From NCBI RefSeq assembly GCF_900101595.1, contig NZ_FMYY01000004.1, forward strand, positions 1 through 64,000: DNA of 64,000 bases. Direction: 5' to 3'. The stretch comes from Paenibacillus sp. cl123 (GTDB taxonomy: Bacteria > Bacillota > Bacilli > Paenibacillales > NBRC-103111). The translations under genes were made by a program, and so were the position numbers. Below the pieces are notes generated by a model, which worked only from the letters and a program-made list of their open reading frames with translations, ran no database searches and was not told the DNA's origin. Shown piece by piece: positions 15,806-26,374 of this stretch (position 1 is its first letter; each line of letters begins with the position of its first letter).

Positions 15806-17911
15806 ATGGCCGATTCGTTAGTCATTGTGGAGTCACCCGCAAAAGCCAAAACGATTGGAAAATATTTGGGCAGCAAATATATCGTCAAAGCTTCTATGGG
15901 TCATATTCGGGACTTGCCGAAAAGTCAAATCGGGGTAGAGGTGCAAAAAAACTTCGAACCCAAGTATATAACCATCCGCGGCAAAGGCACGGTGCTGAAA
16001 GAACTGAAAGACGCGAGCAAACGCGTTAAAAAAGTATATCTGGCGGCTGACCCTGATCGCGAAGGGGAAGCGATTGCCTGGCATCTCGCGCATTATCTGG
16101 AGATCAACGACCAGGACCCCTGTCGGGTCGTATTTAATGAGATTACGAAGCAAGCGGTTAAGGACGCCTTCAAGACGCCGAGGAAAATTAATCAGGATCT
16201 GGTGAATGCCCAGCAGGCCAGACGTATATTGGACCGGCTGGTCGGCTACAAGATCAGTCCTCTGCTGTGGAAGAAGGTCAAGAAGGGATTGTCCGCCGGC
16301 CGGGTTCAATCTGTTGCCGTCAAGCTGATTTACGATCGGGAGAATGAAATCAACGCATTCGTGCCCGAAGAATATTGGACGATAACGGCGAAGCTCGCTA
16401 CGGGAAAAGCCGAGTTTGATGCGAAGTTTTACAGCGTAAACGGCGACAAGAAGGAGCTGAAGACCGAGTCGGAGGTTAATGAAATCCTCCATGGCTTGCA
16501 GCAGGCCGAATTCGTCGTCAGCGAGGTGAAGGAGAAGGAACGCCACCGCAATCCCTCGCCGCCTTTTATCACAAGCTCGCTCCAACAGGAAGCGGCGCGC
16601 AAGCTGGGCTTCCGGGCCTCGAAGACGATGTCCGTCGCCCAACAGCTGTATGAAGGAATCGACCTCGGGCCGGAAGGCACCGTAGGCTTGATTACGTATA
16701 TGAGAACGGATTCGACCCGCATTTCTCCTGTTGCGCAGGAAGAAGCGAAGGAGTATATCGAGAGCAAGTTCGGCGCGGATTATTATCCGGAGACGCCGCG
16801 GGTGTATGTGAAGAAAAACAGCAATGCCCAGGACGCCCATGAGGCGATCCGGCCAAGCTCCGTTCTTCGCGATCCGGATTCGATCAAAGCTCATCTCAGC
16901 CGCGATCAGCTGCGTCTCTACAAGCTCATATGGGAGCGTTTCGTCGCAAGCCAGATGTCTTCCGCTGTACTTGACACGATGACCGTTGATTTATCGGCCG
17001 GCAATACGATTTTCCGGGCAGTCGGCTCCAAGGTGAAATTTTACGGATTCATGAAAGTGTATGTCGAGGGCAATGACGATACGTCTGAGCCGGGGGACGA
17101 GGATGACCGTCTGCTGCCGCCTCTGACGCAAGGTGATATCGTCAAAGCGAAGCAGATCGATCCGAAGCAGCATTTCACGCAGCCGCCTCCAAGGTTTACG
17201 GAAGCCCGGCTCGTCAAAGCGCTGGAGGAGATGGGCATCGGCCGGCCAAGTACGTATGCGCCGACGCTTGAGACGATTCAGAAGCGCGGATATGTGGCGA
17301 TCGAGGAGAAGAAGTTTATTCCGACGGAGCTGGGCGAGCTTGTCATTCAGCAGATGATCGAATTTTTCCCGGAAATTCTGGACGTGGAGTTTACCGCGCA
17401 TATGGAAGAGGGACTCGATCATATCGAGGAAGGCAAGGAAGACTGGGTACAGGTGTTGAGCGAATTTTACGAATCTTTCGAAAAACGGCTGGAAGTGGCT
17501 GAGGAAGAGATGGAGAAGATCGAGATCCAGGATGAAGTCTCCGACGAAATTTGCGAGAAGTGCGGAAGCCATTTTGTGTACAAAATGGGCCGCTTCGGCA
17601 AATTCCTCGCTTGCTCCGGCTTCCCGAACTGCCGCAATACGAAGCCTATCGTCAAGGATATCGGGGTAGCTTGCCCGACCTGCCACGAAGGAAAAATTAT
17701 AGAACGGCGCAGCAAGAAGGGCCGCATTTTCTACGGCTGCGACAAGTACCCGGAATGCGAATTCGTCTCCTGGGATAAGCCGGTCGGACAGCCTTGTCCG
17801 CAATGCGGCGGCATGCTGATCGAAAAACGCAACAAATCCGGCGTGTTTATCCAGTGTGTGGCCTGCGACTTTAAAGAAGAAGCGAAGGATAATGACCAGG
17901 ATTCGGATTAA
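15806..17911 (+). CDS. topA: DNA topoisomerase I
   Basis: A 701-residue type IA topoisomerase that relaxes negative supercoils. The Toprim domain opens the protein ([30 protein letters not shown]). The nucleophilic tyrosine is Tyr298 in TYMRTDSTR. Three C-terminal four-cysteine zinc ribbons follow (CEKCGS with FPNC; CPTCHE with YPEC; CPQCGG with CVAC). The length is normal for Bacilli. It starts about 40 bases after dprA, behind an AAGGGGGAAAG site. Confidence 0.98.
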   Translation: MADSLVIVESPAKAKTIGKYLGSKYIVKASMGHIRDLPKSQIGVEVQKNFEPKYITIRGKGTVLKELKDASKRVKKVYLAADPDREGEAIAWHLAHYLEINDQDPCRVVFNEITKQAVKDAFKTPRKINQDLVNAQQARRILDRLVGYKISPLLWKKVKKGLSAGRVQSVAVKLIYDRENEINAFVPEEYWTITAKLATGKAEFDAKFYSVNGDKKELKTESEVNEILHGLQQAEFVVSEVKEKERHRNPSPPFITSSLQQEAARKLGFRASKTMSVAQQLYEGIDLGPEGTVGLITYMRTDSTRISPVAQEEAKEYIESKFGADYYPETPRVYVKKNSNAQDAHEAIRPSSVLRDPDSIKAHLSRDQLRLYKLIWERFVASQMSSAVLDTMTVDLSAGNTIFRAVGSKVKFYGFMKVYVEGNDDTSEPGDEDDRLLPPLTQGDIVKAKQIDPKQHFTQPPPRFTEARLVKALEEMGIGRPSTYAPTLETIQKRGYVAIEEKKFIPTELGELVIQQMIEFFPEILDVEFTAHMEEGLDHIEEGKEDWVQVLSEFYESFEKRLEVAEEEMEKIEIQDEVSDEICEKCGSHFVYKMGRFGKFLACSGFPNCRNTKPIVKDIGVACPTCHEGKIIERRSKKGRIFYGCDKYPECEFVSWDKPVGQPCPQCGGMLIEKRNKSGVFIQCVACDFKEEAKDNDQDSD

Positions 17912-17982
17912 AAGGAAAGCAAGCTCAGAATAAGATTATGGCTGTATGATCATCTGATTTATGGCTTTAGGGGGAACGTAAG

Positions 17983-19311
17983 TTGGCAGACAAGAAGCAA
18001 GTTACCGTGATCGGCGCCGGTCTAGCAGGCAGCGAAGCCGCTTGGCAGATCGCATCGCAAGGCGTGCCGGTCGTGCTGTACGAGATGCGGCCGGTGCGTC
18101 AGACGCCGGCGCATATCTCGGACAAATTCGCGGAGCTCGTATGCAGCAACTCGCTGCGGGCAAACGGCTTGACCAATGCGGTGGGCCTGCTGAAGGAAGA
18201 GATGCGGATGATGAATTCGCTGATTCTCCGTGCGGCCGACAAGCATGCGGTTCCCGCCGGAGGGGCGCTTGCCGTCGACCGCGACGGCTTCTCGGAGGAG
18301 GTAACTTCCCTGCTGCGGAACCATCCGCTTATCGAGGTCCGCAACGAGGAGCTGGAGGCGCTGCCGGAAGGGATTACCGTCGTCGCTACAGGCCCGCTGA
18401 CCTCTCCCGCGCTGTCGAAGCATCTGCAGGAGCTGACCGGCGAGGAATATCTGTATTTTTACGACGCAGCCGCTCCGATCGTCGAGAAGGAATCGATCGA
18501 CATGAGCAAGGTATATCTGGCTTCCCGGTATGACAAAGGCGAGGCCGCTTATCTGAACTGCCCGATGACGGAAGAAGAATTTGCCGTGTTTTACGAAGCG
18601 CTGATAACGGCGGAGACGGCTCCGGTCAAGGAATTTGAGAAAGAAATATACTTCGAAGGCTGTATGCCGATCGAGGTGATGGCCCGGCGCGGCCGTCAAA
18701 CCGTCCTGTTCGGGCCGATGAAGCCCGTCGGGCTGATTAATCCCCATACCGGAGAGCTGCCTTATGCGGTCGTCCAGCTCCGCCAGGACAATGCGGCAGG
18801 CACGCTGTACAACCTGGTCGGGTTTCAGACGCATCTGAAATGGGGCGAGCAGAAAAGAGTGCTGTCGCTTATTCCCGGCCTGGAGAACGCTGAGTTCGTC
18901 CGCTATGGCGTTATGCACCGCAACACGTTTATCAACTCGCCGAGCCTGCTGAAGCCGACTTATCAGTTCCGCGGCCGCGATGATCTGTTCTTTGCCGGGC
19001 AGATGACGGGCGTAGAAGGTTATGTAGAGTCCGCCGCTTCCGGCTTGATTGCAGGGTTGAACGCCGCCCGTTATGCGCGGGGCGAGGAGTGCTTCGTGCT
19101 CCCTGCAGAAACGGCGTTAGGCAGTATGGCTCAATATATTACAACGGCCGATTTCAAGCATTTCCAGCCGATGAATGCAAATTTCGGACTGTTCCCGCCG
19201 CTCGAGGAACGGATTAAAAATAAAAAGCTGAAATATGAAAAAATTGCTGAACGGGCAATTTCGAAAATTCAGAATTTTACCGAAAGCATACACAATTCGG
19301 CTTGTCAGTAA
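17983..19311 (+). CDS. trmFO: tRNA m5U54 methyltransferase TrmFO (folate- and FAD-dependent)
   Basis: A 442-residue flavoprotein that makes 5-methyluridine at tRNA position 54 using methylenetetrahydrofolate. The FAD-binding dinucleotide fold [11 protein letters not shown] is at the N-terminus, followed by the family motif [11 protein letters not shown] and later [20 protein letters not shown]. It starts with TTG after TAGGGGGAAC. In B. subtilis xerC/codV would follow; here the next gene is hslV. Confidence 0.97.
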   Translation: MADKKQVTVIGAGLAGSEAAWQIASQGVPVVLYEMRPVRQTPAHISDKFAELVCSNSLRANGLTNAVGLLKEEMRMMNSLILRAADKHAVPAGGALAVDRDGFSEEVTSLLRNHPLIEVRNEELEALPEGITVVATGPLTSPALSKHLQELTGEEYLYFYDAAAPIVEKESIDMSKVYLASRYDKGEAAYLNCPMTEEEFAVFYEALITAETAPVKEFEKEIYFEGCMPIEVMARRGRQTVLFGPMKPVGLINPHTGELPYAVVQLRQDNAAGTLYNLVGFQTHLKWGEQKRVLSLIPGLENAEFVRYGVMHRNTFINSPSLLKPTYQFRGRDDLFFAGQMTGVEGYVESAASGLIAGLNAARYARGEECFVLPAETALGSMAQYITTADFKHFQPMNANFGLFPPLEERIKNKKLKYEKIAERAISKIQNFTESIHNSACQ

Positions 19312-19434
19312 AACTTGACCTATGTTACGATATATCCGACTGTCCTGCTTGCATCACAAGGATCGGAAACTCAACGAACTAAGCTTGCCCCTTGAGCTTA
19401 GTTTTCGTCTTGAAAGAGGAGGAATTCGCTGGTT

Positions 19435-19977
19435 ATGGACGCATTTCATGCGACTACGATATTTGCGATACGGCATCATGGCAAGGGCGCTATCGCCGGA
19501 GACGGCCAGGTGACCTTCGGCAACAGCATGGTGATGAAATCCCATGCGAAGAAGGTCAGAAGGCTGTACAGAGGCCAGGTTATAGCAGGCTTCGCCGGTT
19601 CTGTAGCCGATGCGATTACATTATTCGAGAAGTTCGAAGCCAAGCTGGAGGAGCATCATGGCAATCTGCAGAGAGCGGCGGTCGAGCTCGCCAAGGATTG
19701 GCGGCAGGACAGAGTGCTGCGGCGTCTGGAGGCGATGATGATCGTCATGGACCGGAGCGGACTGCTGCTGATTTCCGGCAACGGCGAAATTATCGAGCCG
19801 GACGACGGTATTTTGGCGATCGGTTCAGGGGGCAGCTTCGCGCTTGCGGCCGGCCGGGCGCTTCACCGGTACGCTTCGGATATGAGCGCCAAGGATATCG
19901 CCCAGGCGGCGCTGACGATGGCTGCCGAGATTTGCGTATTTACGAACCATAATATCATTGTGGAAGAGATTGAATAG
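19435..19977 (+). CDS. hslV: ATP-dependent protease subunit HslV (ClpQ)
   Basis: A 180-residue N-terminal-nucleophile protease that forms the proteolytic core of HslVU (ClpQY). The start ATG lies ten bases after AGAGGAGGAA. The N-terminus reads [12 protein letters not shown]; the Thr-Thr pair aligns with the mature E. coli HslV N-terminus, so a six-residue propeptide would need removal. B. subtilis ClpQ begins with a serine after Met, which is absent here. [11 protein letters not shown] and [17 protein letters not shown] are conserved. It is followed by its ATPase partner hslU. Confidence 0.96.
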   Translation: MDAFHATTIFAIRHHGKGAIAGDGQVTFGNSMVMKSHAKKVRRLYRGQVIAGFAGSVADAITLFEKFEAKLEEHHGNLQRAAVELAKDWRQDRVLRRLEAMMIVMDRSGLLLISGNGEIIEPDDGILAIGSGGSFALAAGRALHRYASDMSAKDIAQAALTMAAEICVFTNHNIIVEEIE

Positions 19978-20028
19978 CGCAGCTGAGCAGATCGACCAAG
20001 CAACTGAACTAATCAGGGGGTGCCAACC

Positions 20029-21429
20029 GTGCAGGCAAGCAGCTTAACTCCGAAAGAAATCGTAGCCGAACTGGATAAATATATTATCGGACAGCGCCAA
20101 GCCAAGAAATCGGTCGCCGTCGCCTTGCGCAACCGTTACCGCCGTAGCAGATTGGACGAATCGCTGCGTGATGAGATCGTTCCCAAAAACATTCTGATGA
20201 TCGGACCGACCGGCGTCGGAAAAACGGAGATCGCCAGACGGCTCGCCAAAATAGTCGGAGCTCCTTTTATTAAAGTGGAAGCCACGAAGTTTACGGAGGT
20301 CGGTTATGTCGGCCGCGATGTCGAATCGATGGTCCGCGATCTCGTAGAGACGTCGATTCGGATGGTGAAAACGGAGAAAACCGAAGGCTTGAAAGACAAA
20401 GCCGAGCAAATGGTCATCGAACGCATTGCTTCCATCCTGGCGCCAAGTCCGTCCAAATCACGCGGTCAGAAAAACCCGTTCGAGATGCTGTTCGGAGGAC
20501 AGGGGCAAGCTCAGACCGAGCCTGAGAACGACCAGCAGGATGCCGGTCTTGCAGCGCGCCGCCAAGAGATCAAGGCCCAGCTGCAGCGCGGAGAGCTGGA
20601 GCAGCAGGTCATCGAGATCGAGATCGAGGACAATGCCCCGACGATGCTGGATATGCTGGGCGGCCAAGGCAACGAGCAGGCCGGGATGAATATGCAGGAG
20701 CTGTTCGGCAGCCTGATGCCGAAGCGTACGAAGAAGCGCAAGCTGCCCATTAAGGAAGCGCGCAAAGTTCTTCTTCAAGAAGAAGCCCAGAAGCTGCTGG
20801 ATATGGATGAGGTGATCCAGGAGGCGGTACGCCGGGCGGAACAGGTCGGCATCATCTTTATCGATGAGATCGACAAAATTGCCGGCTCCGGCCGCGGAGG
20901 CGGACCGGACGTTTCCCGCGAAGGCGTGCAGCGCGACATTTTGCCTATCGTGGAAGGGTCGACGATTATGACCAAATATGGTCCTGTCAAGACAGACTAT
21001 ATTTTGTTCATGGCCGCTGGCGCTTTTCATATTGCTAAGCCTTCAGACCTAATTCCTGAGCTTCAGGGACGATTTCCAATCCGGGTCGAGCTGAACAGCT
21101 TGAGCCAGCAGGACTTTGTGCTCATTCTCAAAGAGCCTAAGAATGCGCTTACGAAGCAATATACGGCGCTGCTGGAGACCGAGGGAATCCGGGTCGAGTT
21201 TTCGGAAGAAGCCATTCAAGAGATCGCCCGCATCGCGGCGGAAGTGAATCAGAACACCGATAATATCGGGGCTCGCAGACTCCACACGATTCTTGAGAAG
21301 CTGCTGGAGGATTTATCCTATGAAGCTCCCGAGCTTACTTTGGAGCAAATCGTCATTTCTCCCGAATATGTTCGCGAGAAGCTGTCGAGCATTGTTCAGA
21401 ATCGGGATCTCAGTCAGTATATTTTGTAA
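20029..21429 (+). CDS. hslU: ATP-dependent protease ATPase subunit HslU (ClpY)
   Basis: A 466-residue AAA+ unfoldase that feeds substrates to HslV. Walker A GPTGVGKT starts at about residue 59, Walker B is [10 protein letters not shown], and the intermediate domain occupies roughly residues 110-240. The second GTG (20029) is chosen over the GTG at 20020 because the CAGGGGG site spaces correctly with it and overlaps the first. The C-terminal tail SQYIL fits the known insertion of HslU tails into HslV. Confidence 0.96.
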   Translation: MQASSLTPKEIVAELDKYIIGQRQAKKSVAVALRNRYRRSRLDESLRDEIVPKNILMIGPTGVGKTEIARRLAKIVGAPFIKVEATKFTEVGYVGRDVESMVRDLVETSIRMVKTEKTEGLKDKAEQMVIERIASILAPSPSKSRGQKNPFEMLFGGQGQAQTEPENDQQDAGLAARRQEIKAQLQRGELEQQVIEIEIEDNAPTMLDMLGGQGNEQAGMNMQELFGSLMPKRTKKRKLPIKEARKVLLQEEAQKLLDMDEVIQEAVRRAEQVGIIFIDEIDKIAGSGRGGGPDVSREGVQRDILPIVEGSTIMTKYGPVKTDYILFMAAGAFHIAKPSDLIPELQGRFPIRVELNSLSQQDFVLILKEPKNALTKQYTALLETEGIRVEFSEEAIQEIARIAAEVNQNTDNIGARRLHTILEKLLEDLSYEAPELTLEQIVISPEYVREKLSSIVQNRDLSQYIL

Positions 21430-21453
21430 TCGCTCAAGTTGGAGGCAAGAATC

Positions 21454-22227
21454 ATGACATTGTTGATGAAGACGAGAAGACTGAATAAGCTGCTTCAAAA
21501 AGAGGCCGGCAATCCGGTCAGCTTCAAGGATATGGCGGCGGTCCTCAGCGATATCCTGTACGCAGATATATTCGTGGTCAGCCGGCGGGGAAAGGTGCTC
21601 GGGAGCTCGGTCACGGCTCAGCGCAGCGATGGCTTCAGCGGTCCGGCCCTGGACCGGGAGAAGCGTTTTCCAGCCGACTACAACGATCTTCTCCTGCAGG
21701 TGTCGGATACGTCTTCTAATCTGGAGGCAGGTTCGGCCTACGATGTGTTTGGCGATCATGGGCAGGGCATCAGTTTCTATATCACCGTCGTTCCCATCAT
21801 CGGAGGCGGGGAGCGGTTGGGGACGCTGGTCCTAACGAGGTATGGCGGAGAATTTGTCGATGACGACCTGATCCTGGCCGAGTATGGCTCCACGGTTGTG
21901 GCGATGGAAATATTGCGGGAGAAGGCCGAGCAGATTGAGATCGAAGCGCGCAGCAAGGCCGTGGTGCAAGTGGCGGTAGGCTCACTTTCCTTCAGCGAGC
22001 TGGAGGCGGTCGAGCATATATTCGAGCAGTTGGAAGGCACAGAAGGACTGCTTGTTGCCAGCAAAATTGCGGATCGTGTCGGAATTACTCGTTCCGTCAT
22101 CGTAAATGCCCTACGTAAACTGGAGAGCGCAGGGGTCATCGAGACCAGGTCTTTAGGTATGAAAGGAACATACATTCGCGTGTTGAATGATCAGCTTCTG
22201 GCTGGCATCCAGCAGGTAAAGGCATAA
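21454..22227 (+). CDS. codY: GTP-sensing transcriptional regulator CodY
   Basis: A 257-residue global regulator that senses GTP and branched-chain amino acids and represses many stationary-phase, transport and motility genes. An N-terminal GAF domain (residues 1-155) is joined to a C-terminal winged helix with [21 protein letters not shown]. The ATG at 21454 follows TTGGAGGCAAG and gives the usual start [15 protein letters not shown]. In B. subtilis CodY represses the fla/che promoter, and codY is likewise directly upstream of that operon here. Confidence 0.97.
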   Translation: MTLLMKTRRLNKLLQKEAGNPVSFKDMAAVLSDILYADIFVVSRRGKVLGSSVTAQRSDGFSGPALDREKRFPADYNDLLLQVSDTSSNLEAGSAYDVFGDHGQGISFYITVVPIIGGGERLGTLVLTRYGGEFVDDDLILAEYGSTVVAMEILREKAEQIEIEARSKAVVQVAVGSLSFSELEAVEHIFEQLEGTEGLLVASKIADRVGITRSVIVNALRKLESAGVIETRSLGMKGTYIRVLNDQLLAGIQQVKA

Positions 22228-22273
22228 ATCTATTGATATTACAATATTTCGAATAATTTTAAATGAAACCTAG

Positions 22274-22302
22274 GTCCTGTATGAAAAATATAGGGCTTTT
22301 TT
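22274..22302 (+). terminator. Rho-independent terminator after codY
   Basis: GTCCTGTAT (22274-22282) pairs with ATATAGGGC (22288-22296), including two G-T wobble pairs, with a 5-base loop and then six T. Confidence 0.7.
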
Positions 22303-22372
22303 CTTATTGTAATCATTTCCATATTTCTTCAATATAGATATAGTTCTGTGTTACTACAACATATGCCACGCA

Positions 22373-22381
22373 TGCTATTAT
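22373..22381 (+). promoter_or_regulatory. Probable sigma-A promoter of the fla/che operon (extended -10)
   Basis: TGCTATTAT has the extended -10 form, in an AT-rich gap after the codY terminator. The best -35 (TTACTA near 22351) is weak and spaced 19 bases away. No sigma-D motif was found in this gap. It would be the main entrance to the roughly 31-kb flagellar block. Confidence 0.45.
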
Positions 22382-22477
22382 TTTTTTCGAATATATTGTC
22401 GAAGGAAGGAGGATATTCCGAGTTCCTTGTTGAATAACTACTCACAGATTATTTCTAGCGAAAGTGGGTTTCCAACT

Positions 22478-22879
22478 ATGATGATCCTGAATAAGCCTGG
22501 CTTTCAGCTGATGGAGCGGACTTTGAATGCGGCTACCTTGCGTCAGCAGGTATCGGCAGACAACATTGCCAATGTGGACACACCCTACTTCAAGAGGTCT
22601 GAAGTCAAGTTCGAGGAACTGCTGCAGCAGGAGATGGGGACGAAATCTTTGGAAGGTTACCGGACGGACCCCCGGCATTTTGTTATCGGCAAGCCGGCGA
22701 ATCCGCAGCCTGAGATTGTGCGGGATAACCAGACGACGATGAACAACAATGGAAACAACGTTGATATCGACTATGAAATGGCATTGATGGCTAAGAACCA
22801 ATTGCGCTACAATACGATAGTGCAGCAGGTCAATGCTGATATCAAGAAATTCAGAACGGCTATCGGGGGGAGGGGGTAA
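22478..22879 (+). CDS. flgB: Flagellar basal-body rod protein FlgB
   Basis: A 133-residue proximal rod protein, exported by the flagellar type III system. The conserved rod signature NIANVDTPYFKRSEV lies near residue 30. Two starts compete: the ATG at 22478 gives the normal length and has AAAGTGGG 9 bases upstream; a TTG at 22427 would add 17 residues and sits 14 bases after a stronger AAGGAGG. The first is preferred by family length. It is the first gene of the fla/che block, 3 bases before flgC. Confidence 0.93.
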   Translation: MMILNKPGFQLMERTLNAATLRQQVSADNIANVDTPYFKRSEVKFEELLQQEMGTKSLEGYRTDPRHFVIGKPANPQPEIVRDNQTTMNNNGNNVDIDYEMALMAKNQLRYNTIVQQVNADIKKFRTAIGGRG

Positions 22880-22882
22880 CGC

Positions 22883-23338
22883 ATGAGATTAACGAACGGA
22901 TACGATATTAGCGCTTCCGCCCTAACCGCGCAACGCTTTCGTATGGATGTCATTTCGTCGAATATTGCGAACGCGGAGTCAACCAGGGCTCAGCTCGTAA
23001 ACGGCAAGTGGGTGCCGTATCAGCGCAAGCTGGTTACGCTTGAATCTAAACCTCAAAACTTTGCCTATTCGCTGCAGAACGCCATGTCGGGTCAAGATCA
23101 GGGCGCAGGAGAAGGCGTTCGGGTCACCAGGGTGTTTGAAGATACTTCACCTCTGAAGCAGGTTTATAATCCGACGCATCCCGATGCGGACGAAAACGGA
23201 TTTGTCATGATGCCGAATGTCGACATCATGAAGGAGATGGTCGATATGATATCGGCTACCAGATCCTATGAAGCGAATGTAACGGCACTGAATGCCTCTA
23301 AGGCGCTGGTAACGAAAGCGTTGGAAATCGGAAGGTAA
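22883..23338 (+). CDS. flgC: Flagellar basal-body rod protein FlgC
   Basis: A 151-residue rod protein. The N-terminal rod motif (ISASALTAQRFRMDVISSNIANAES) and the C-terminal coiled segment (MVDMISATRSYEANVTALNASK) are both present. The Shine-Dalgarno GGGGGGAGGGGG lies in the end of flgB, so the two genes are tightly coupled. Confidence 0.96.
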   Translation: MRLTNGYDISASALTAQRFRMDVISSNIANAESTRAQLVNGKWVPYQRKLVTLESKPQNFAYSLQNAMSGQDQGAGEGVRVTRVFEDTSPLKQVYNPTHPDADENGFVMMPNVDIMKEMVDMISATRSYEANVTALNASKALVTKALEIGR

Positions 23339-23393
23339 CGAACGCGGGCCAAGCCTGGGATAAAGGCAGATCACTCAAAAAGGGGTTTCGTCC

Positions 23394-23693
23394 ATGATTG
23401 ATAAAGTTAGTCTTGCGCCTTTGCAGATGGTGAAGACAGCACCGACAAACGATATGAGCGCTTCTGTAGTAACCGATCAATTCAGCAGGTACTTAAACGG
23501 AGCAATCTCCGACCTCAATACGCAGCAAGCAGCTGTAGACAAGCTGAATACGCAATTCGTCAAAGGCGAAATATCCGATGTTCACCAGCTGATGATTGCA
23601 TCGGAAAAAGCATCCCTCGGATTGGAACTGACCGTTCAAGTGAGGAATAAAGTCATCGAGGCTTATCAAGAAATCATGAGAATGCAGGTTTGA
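23394..23693 (+). CDS. fliE: Flagellar hook-basal body protein FliE
   Basis: A 99-residue protein, the usual FliE length. FliE joins the MS ring to the rod and is among the first substrates exported. The C-terminal half is conserved (LGLELTVQVRNKVIEAYQEIMRMQV). An AAAAAGGGGT ribosome binding site precedes the ATG. Confidence 0.94.
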   Translation: MIDKVSLAPLQMVKTAPTNDMSASVVTDQFSRYLNGAISDLNTQQAAVDKLNTQFVKGEISDVHQLMIASEKASLGLELTVQVRNKVIEAYQEIMRMQV

Positions 23694-23736
23694 TCTTGAA
23701 TAATCCATGTAACGGTCAATCAGATGGGGTGAAACA

Positions 23737-25344
23737 GTGAACGAAAATTTGCTCCAATATTGGAATCGGATCAAACAATATTGGAATCAATTCAGCAAAA
23801 CGCAGAAATATACCCTGATCGCCACTGTGATTTTAGTCATACTGACAGTCGGGATCATCAGCTATAATTTTTCTAAGACCGAATATGCGCTCGCTTATAC
23901 GAATCTTCAGCCCAGCGACGCCGCATCGATCAAAGCATATCTGGATGGAGCGAAAATATCGTATCAGCTCAGCGATGACGGGAAAAGCATCGGGGTTCCC
24001 CGCAGCGAAGTGGCGAATGTGAAGCTTGCCGTCGAGTCGCAAGGTTTGAACAAGACCGGCAATGTCGGATACGGAGCCTTTAGTCAGAGCAGTACGTTTG
24101 GTACAACGGATCGTGAGTTCGATGTAAAATATATCAATGCGGTGCAAGGCGAGCTGCAGCAGCTGATCAACTCCAACAACGCCATAGCAAGCTCCAAGGT
24201 ATTGATTAATATGCCCAAGGAATCGGTTTTTCTTCCCAAAGGCCAGGAAGCGGAGAAAGCGACAGCCTCGGTGGTGCTCGAATTAAAACCCGGCTATCAG
24301 CTGGATCAGGCTAAAGTCGATACGATGTACAACCTGGTCTCTCACAGCGTCAAGGGACTCCCGGTGGAAAACATCACGATATCCGACCAAAACGGAGATC
24401 CGCTGGAGTATTCCAAGGGAAACAGCAAAGCAACCGGCTCGGCCAGTCTTGCGAGGGATCATTTCGAGATCAACAACCAGTTCCGCAATGATGTGCAGCG
24501 CAATGTGCAGCAGATGCTCGGCGCTATATTAGGCCGTGACAAAGTTATCGTCAGCGTGTTCTCAACTATGAACTTTGATCAAACCAGCTCGGTCAGCAAT
24601 CTGGTCACCGCGCCTAATCAAGTGGATCAGACCGGACTTGAAATTTCCATCCAGGAAATTCAGAAAAACTATACGAGCGATGGTGCTGCCGCAAACGGAG
24701 GAGTGCCGGGCACCGGCGCAACGGACGTCCCGGGCTATCAAGGTTCCAACAACGGAGGAAAAACATCATCCGAAGAGCTGCAGAGAACGGTGAACCGGGA
24801 AGTAAACCGGATCACTCAGGAAGTAGTAGCCACACCTTACGTCGTAAAAGATTTAACCATTAACGTCGGAGTTGAACCACCTGATCCAAATAATCCGGCT
24901 TCGCTTACTCCGGAGACGACGGAAGCGGTCAGGCAAATTCTGGTGAATATCGTTCGCGCAGCTCTGGCGGACAGCAAGGTTGCGATGACGGAAGACGATT
25001 TGGCCAGAAAAGTAACGGTGTTTCCTCATACGTTCGCTAAAACGAATGAGAATCAAGGGCTTACCTCCAACACGGCTCTGTTGTATGGCGGTCTCGGCGG
25101 CTTGGCGCTTGCCTTGCTCGGCGTAGGTGCTTTCTGGATGATGCGCAGAAGACGCAGGGCACAGGAAGAGGCCGAGGAAGCGGCGCTGATGGAGGAAGCG
25201 GCGGCGGCCAAGGTAGAGTTCCCGACCATCGATATCGACAATGTTACCAATGAGAATCAAGTGCGCAAACAGCTCGAGCAGTTGGCCAAACGCAAGCCGG
25301 AAGAGTTCGTCAATCTGCTGCGCACCTGGTTAGTAGACGAATAG
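23737..25344 (+). CDS. fliF: Flagellar MS-ring protein FliF
   Basis: A 535-residue membrane protein that forms the MS ring. Two membrane segments flank a large periplasmic-side region: one near residues 27-46 and one near 448-468. The YscJ-like domain includes ALAYTNLQPSDAASIKAYLDG. The C-terminal tail (KQLEQLAKRKPEEFVNLLRTWL) binds FliG. It starts with GTG after TGGGGTGAA. Confidence 0.97.
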   Translation: MNENLLQYWNRIKQYWNQFSKTQKYTLIATVILVILTVGIISYNFSKTEYALAYTNLQPSDAASIKAYLDGAKISYQLSDDGKSIGVPRSEVANVKLAVESQGLNKTGNVGYGAFSQSSTFGTTDREFDVKYINAVQGELQQLINSNNAIASSKVLINMPKESVFLPKGQEAEKATASVVLELKPGYQLDQAKVDTMYNLVSHSVKGLPVENITISDQNGDPLEYSKGNSKATGSASLARDHFEINNQFRNDVQRNVQQMLGAILGRDKVIVSVFSTMNFDQTSSVSNLVTAPNQVDQTGLEISIQEIQKNYTSDGAAANGGVPGTGATDVPGYQGSNNGGKTSSEELQRTVNREVNRITQEVVATPYVVKDLTINVGVEPPDPNNPASLTPETTEAVRQILVNIVRAALADSKVAMTEDDLARKVTVFPHTFAKTNENQGLTSNTALLYGGLGGLALALLGVGAFWMMRRRRRAQEEAEEAALMEEAAAAKVEFPTIDIDNVTNENQVRKQLEQLAKRKPEEFVNLLRTWLVDE

Positions 25345-25357
25345 AGGTGTTTGGAAC

Positions 25358-26374
25358 TTGGCAAAAATGCAGCAACCGATGTTAACGGGACGACAAAAAG
25401 CCGCTATTCTCTTAATTAGCTTGGGTCCGGAAGTATCGGCGCAAATTTTCAAACATCTGCGGGACGAGGAAATCGAGCAGCTGACGCTTGAAATTGCCAA
25501 TGTACGGAAAGTGGATAATGTTGAAAAAGAAGCCATCATGGCTGAGTTTCATCAAATTTGCTTGGCCCAGGAATTTATCTCGCAAGGCGGTATTTCTTAC
25601 GCCAAGGAAATTCTGGAGAAGGCCCTCGGTTCACAGAAGGCGCTTGACATCATCAACCGCCTGACCGCCACCTTGCAGGTGAGGCCGTTCGATTTTGCCC
25701 GCAAGGCGGACCCGGCGCAAATTCTGAACTTTATCCAGAACGAAAATTCCCAGACGATAGCGCTTGTGCTTGCTTATTTGCAGCCTGAGCAGGCTTCGAT
25801 CATCTTGTCCTCGCTGCCGCAGGAGAAGCAGGCGGATGTGGCCAAACGGATCGCCTTGATGGACAGCACCTCCCCGGAAGTCATCAGCCAGGTCGAGCGT
25901 GTGCTGGAGCAGAAGCTGTCCGCTACGGTTACCCAGGACTATACGAATGCCGGCGGCATCTCGTCGGTCGTACAGATTTTGAATGGCGTCGACCGCGGGA
26001 CCGAGAGGACCATTCTCGATTCGCTCGAGATTCAGGACCCGGAGCTGGCGGAAGAAATCAAGAAGCGGATGTTCGTTTTCGAGGACATCGTCAATATCGA
26101 CAATCGTTCCATACAGCGCATCATTCGCGATATCGAGAATGCGGATCTGCAGCTGGCGCTTAAGGTGGCCAGCGAAGAAGTCCGGGAAGCAATATTTAAA
26201 AATATGTCCAAGCGGATGGCCGAGTCGTTCCGCGAGGAGATGGAGTTCATGGGACCTGTCCGGCTGCGGGATGTCGAGGAAGCTCAAACCCGCATCGTAG
26301 CTACGATACGCCGCCTGGAAGAAGCCGGGGAGATCATTATCGCACGCGGCGGAGGAGATGATATTATTGTCTAA
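25358..26374 (+). CDS. fliG: Flagellar motor switch protein FliG
   Basis: A 338-residue switch protein that links the MS ring to FliM and interacts with the stator to produce torque. The N-terminal domain (TGRQKAAILLISLGPE) binds FliF, the middle domain carries the conserved EHPQ-like armadillo motif region, and the C-terminal domain carries charged torque residues (MFVFEDIVNIDNRSIQRIIRDI). It starts with TTG, 13 bases after fliF, and overlaps fliH by 8 bases. Confidence 0.97.
   Translation: MAKMQQPMLTGRQKAAILLISLGPEVSAQIFKHLRDEEIEQLTLEIANVRKVDNVEKEAIMAEFHQICLAQEFISQGGISYAKEILEKALGSQKALDIINRLTATLQVRPFDFARKADPAQILNFIQNENSQTIALVLAYLQPEQASIILSSLPQEKQADVAKRIALMDSTSPEVISQVERVLEQKLSATVTQDYTNAGGISSVVQILNGVDRGTERTILDSLEIQDPELAEEIKKRMFVFEDIVNIDNRSIQRIIRDIENADLQLALKVASEEVREAIFKNMSKRMAESFREEMEFMGPVRLRDVEEAQTRIVATIRRLEEAGEIIIARGGGDDIIV

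Noticed and set aside
19315-19343. Promoter before hslV from TTGACC at 19315
   Set aside because: No acceptable -10 element lies 16-18 bases downstream.
22240-22258. Possible CodY box (AATTTTCWGAAAATT-like) after codY
   Set aside because: The best alignment has about five mismatches in an AT-rich region and lies before the codY terminator, so it was not listed as a site.
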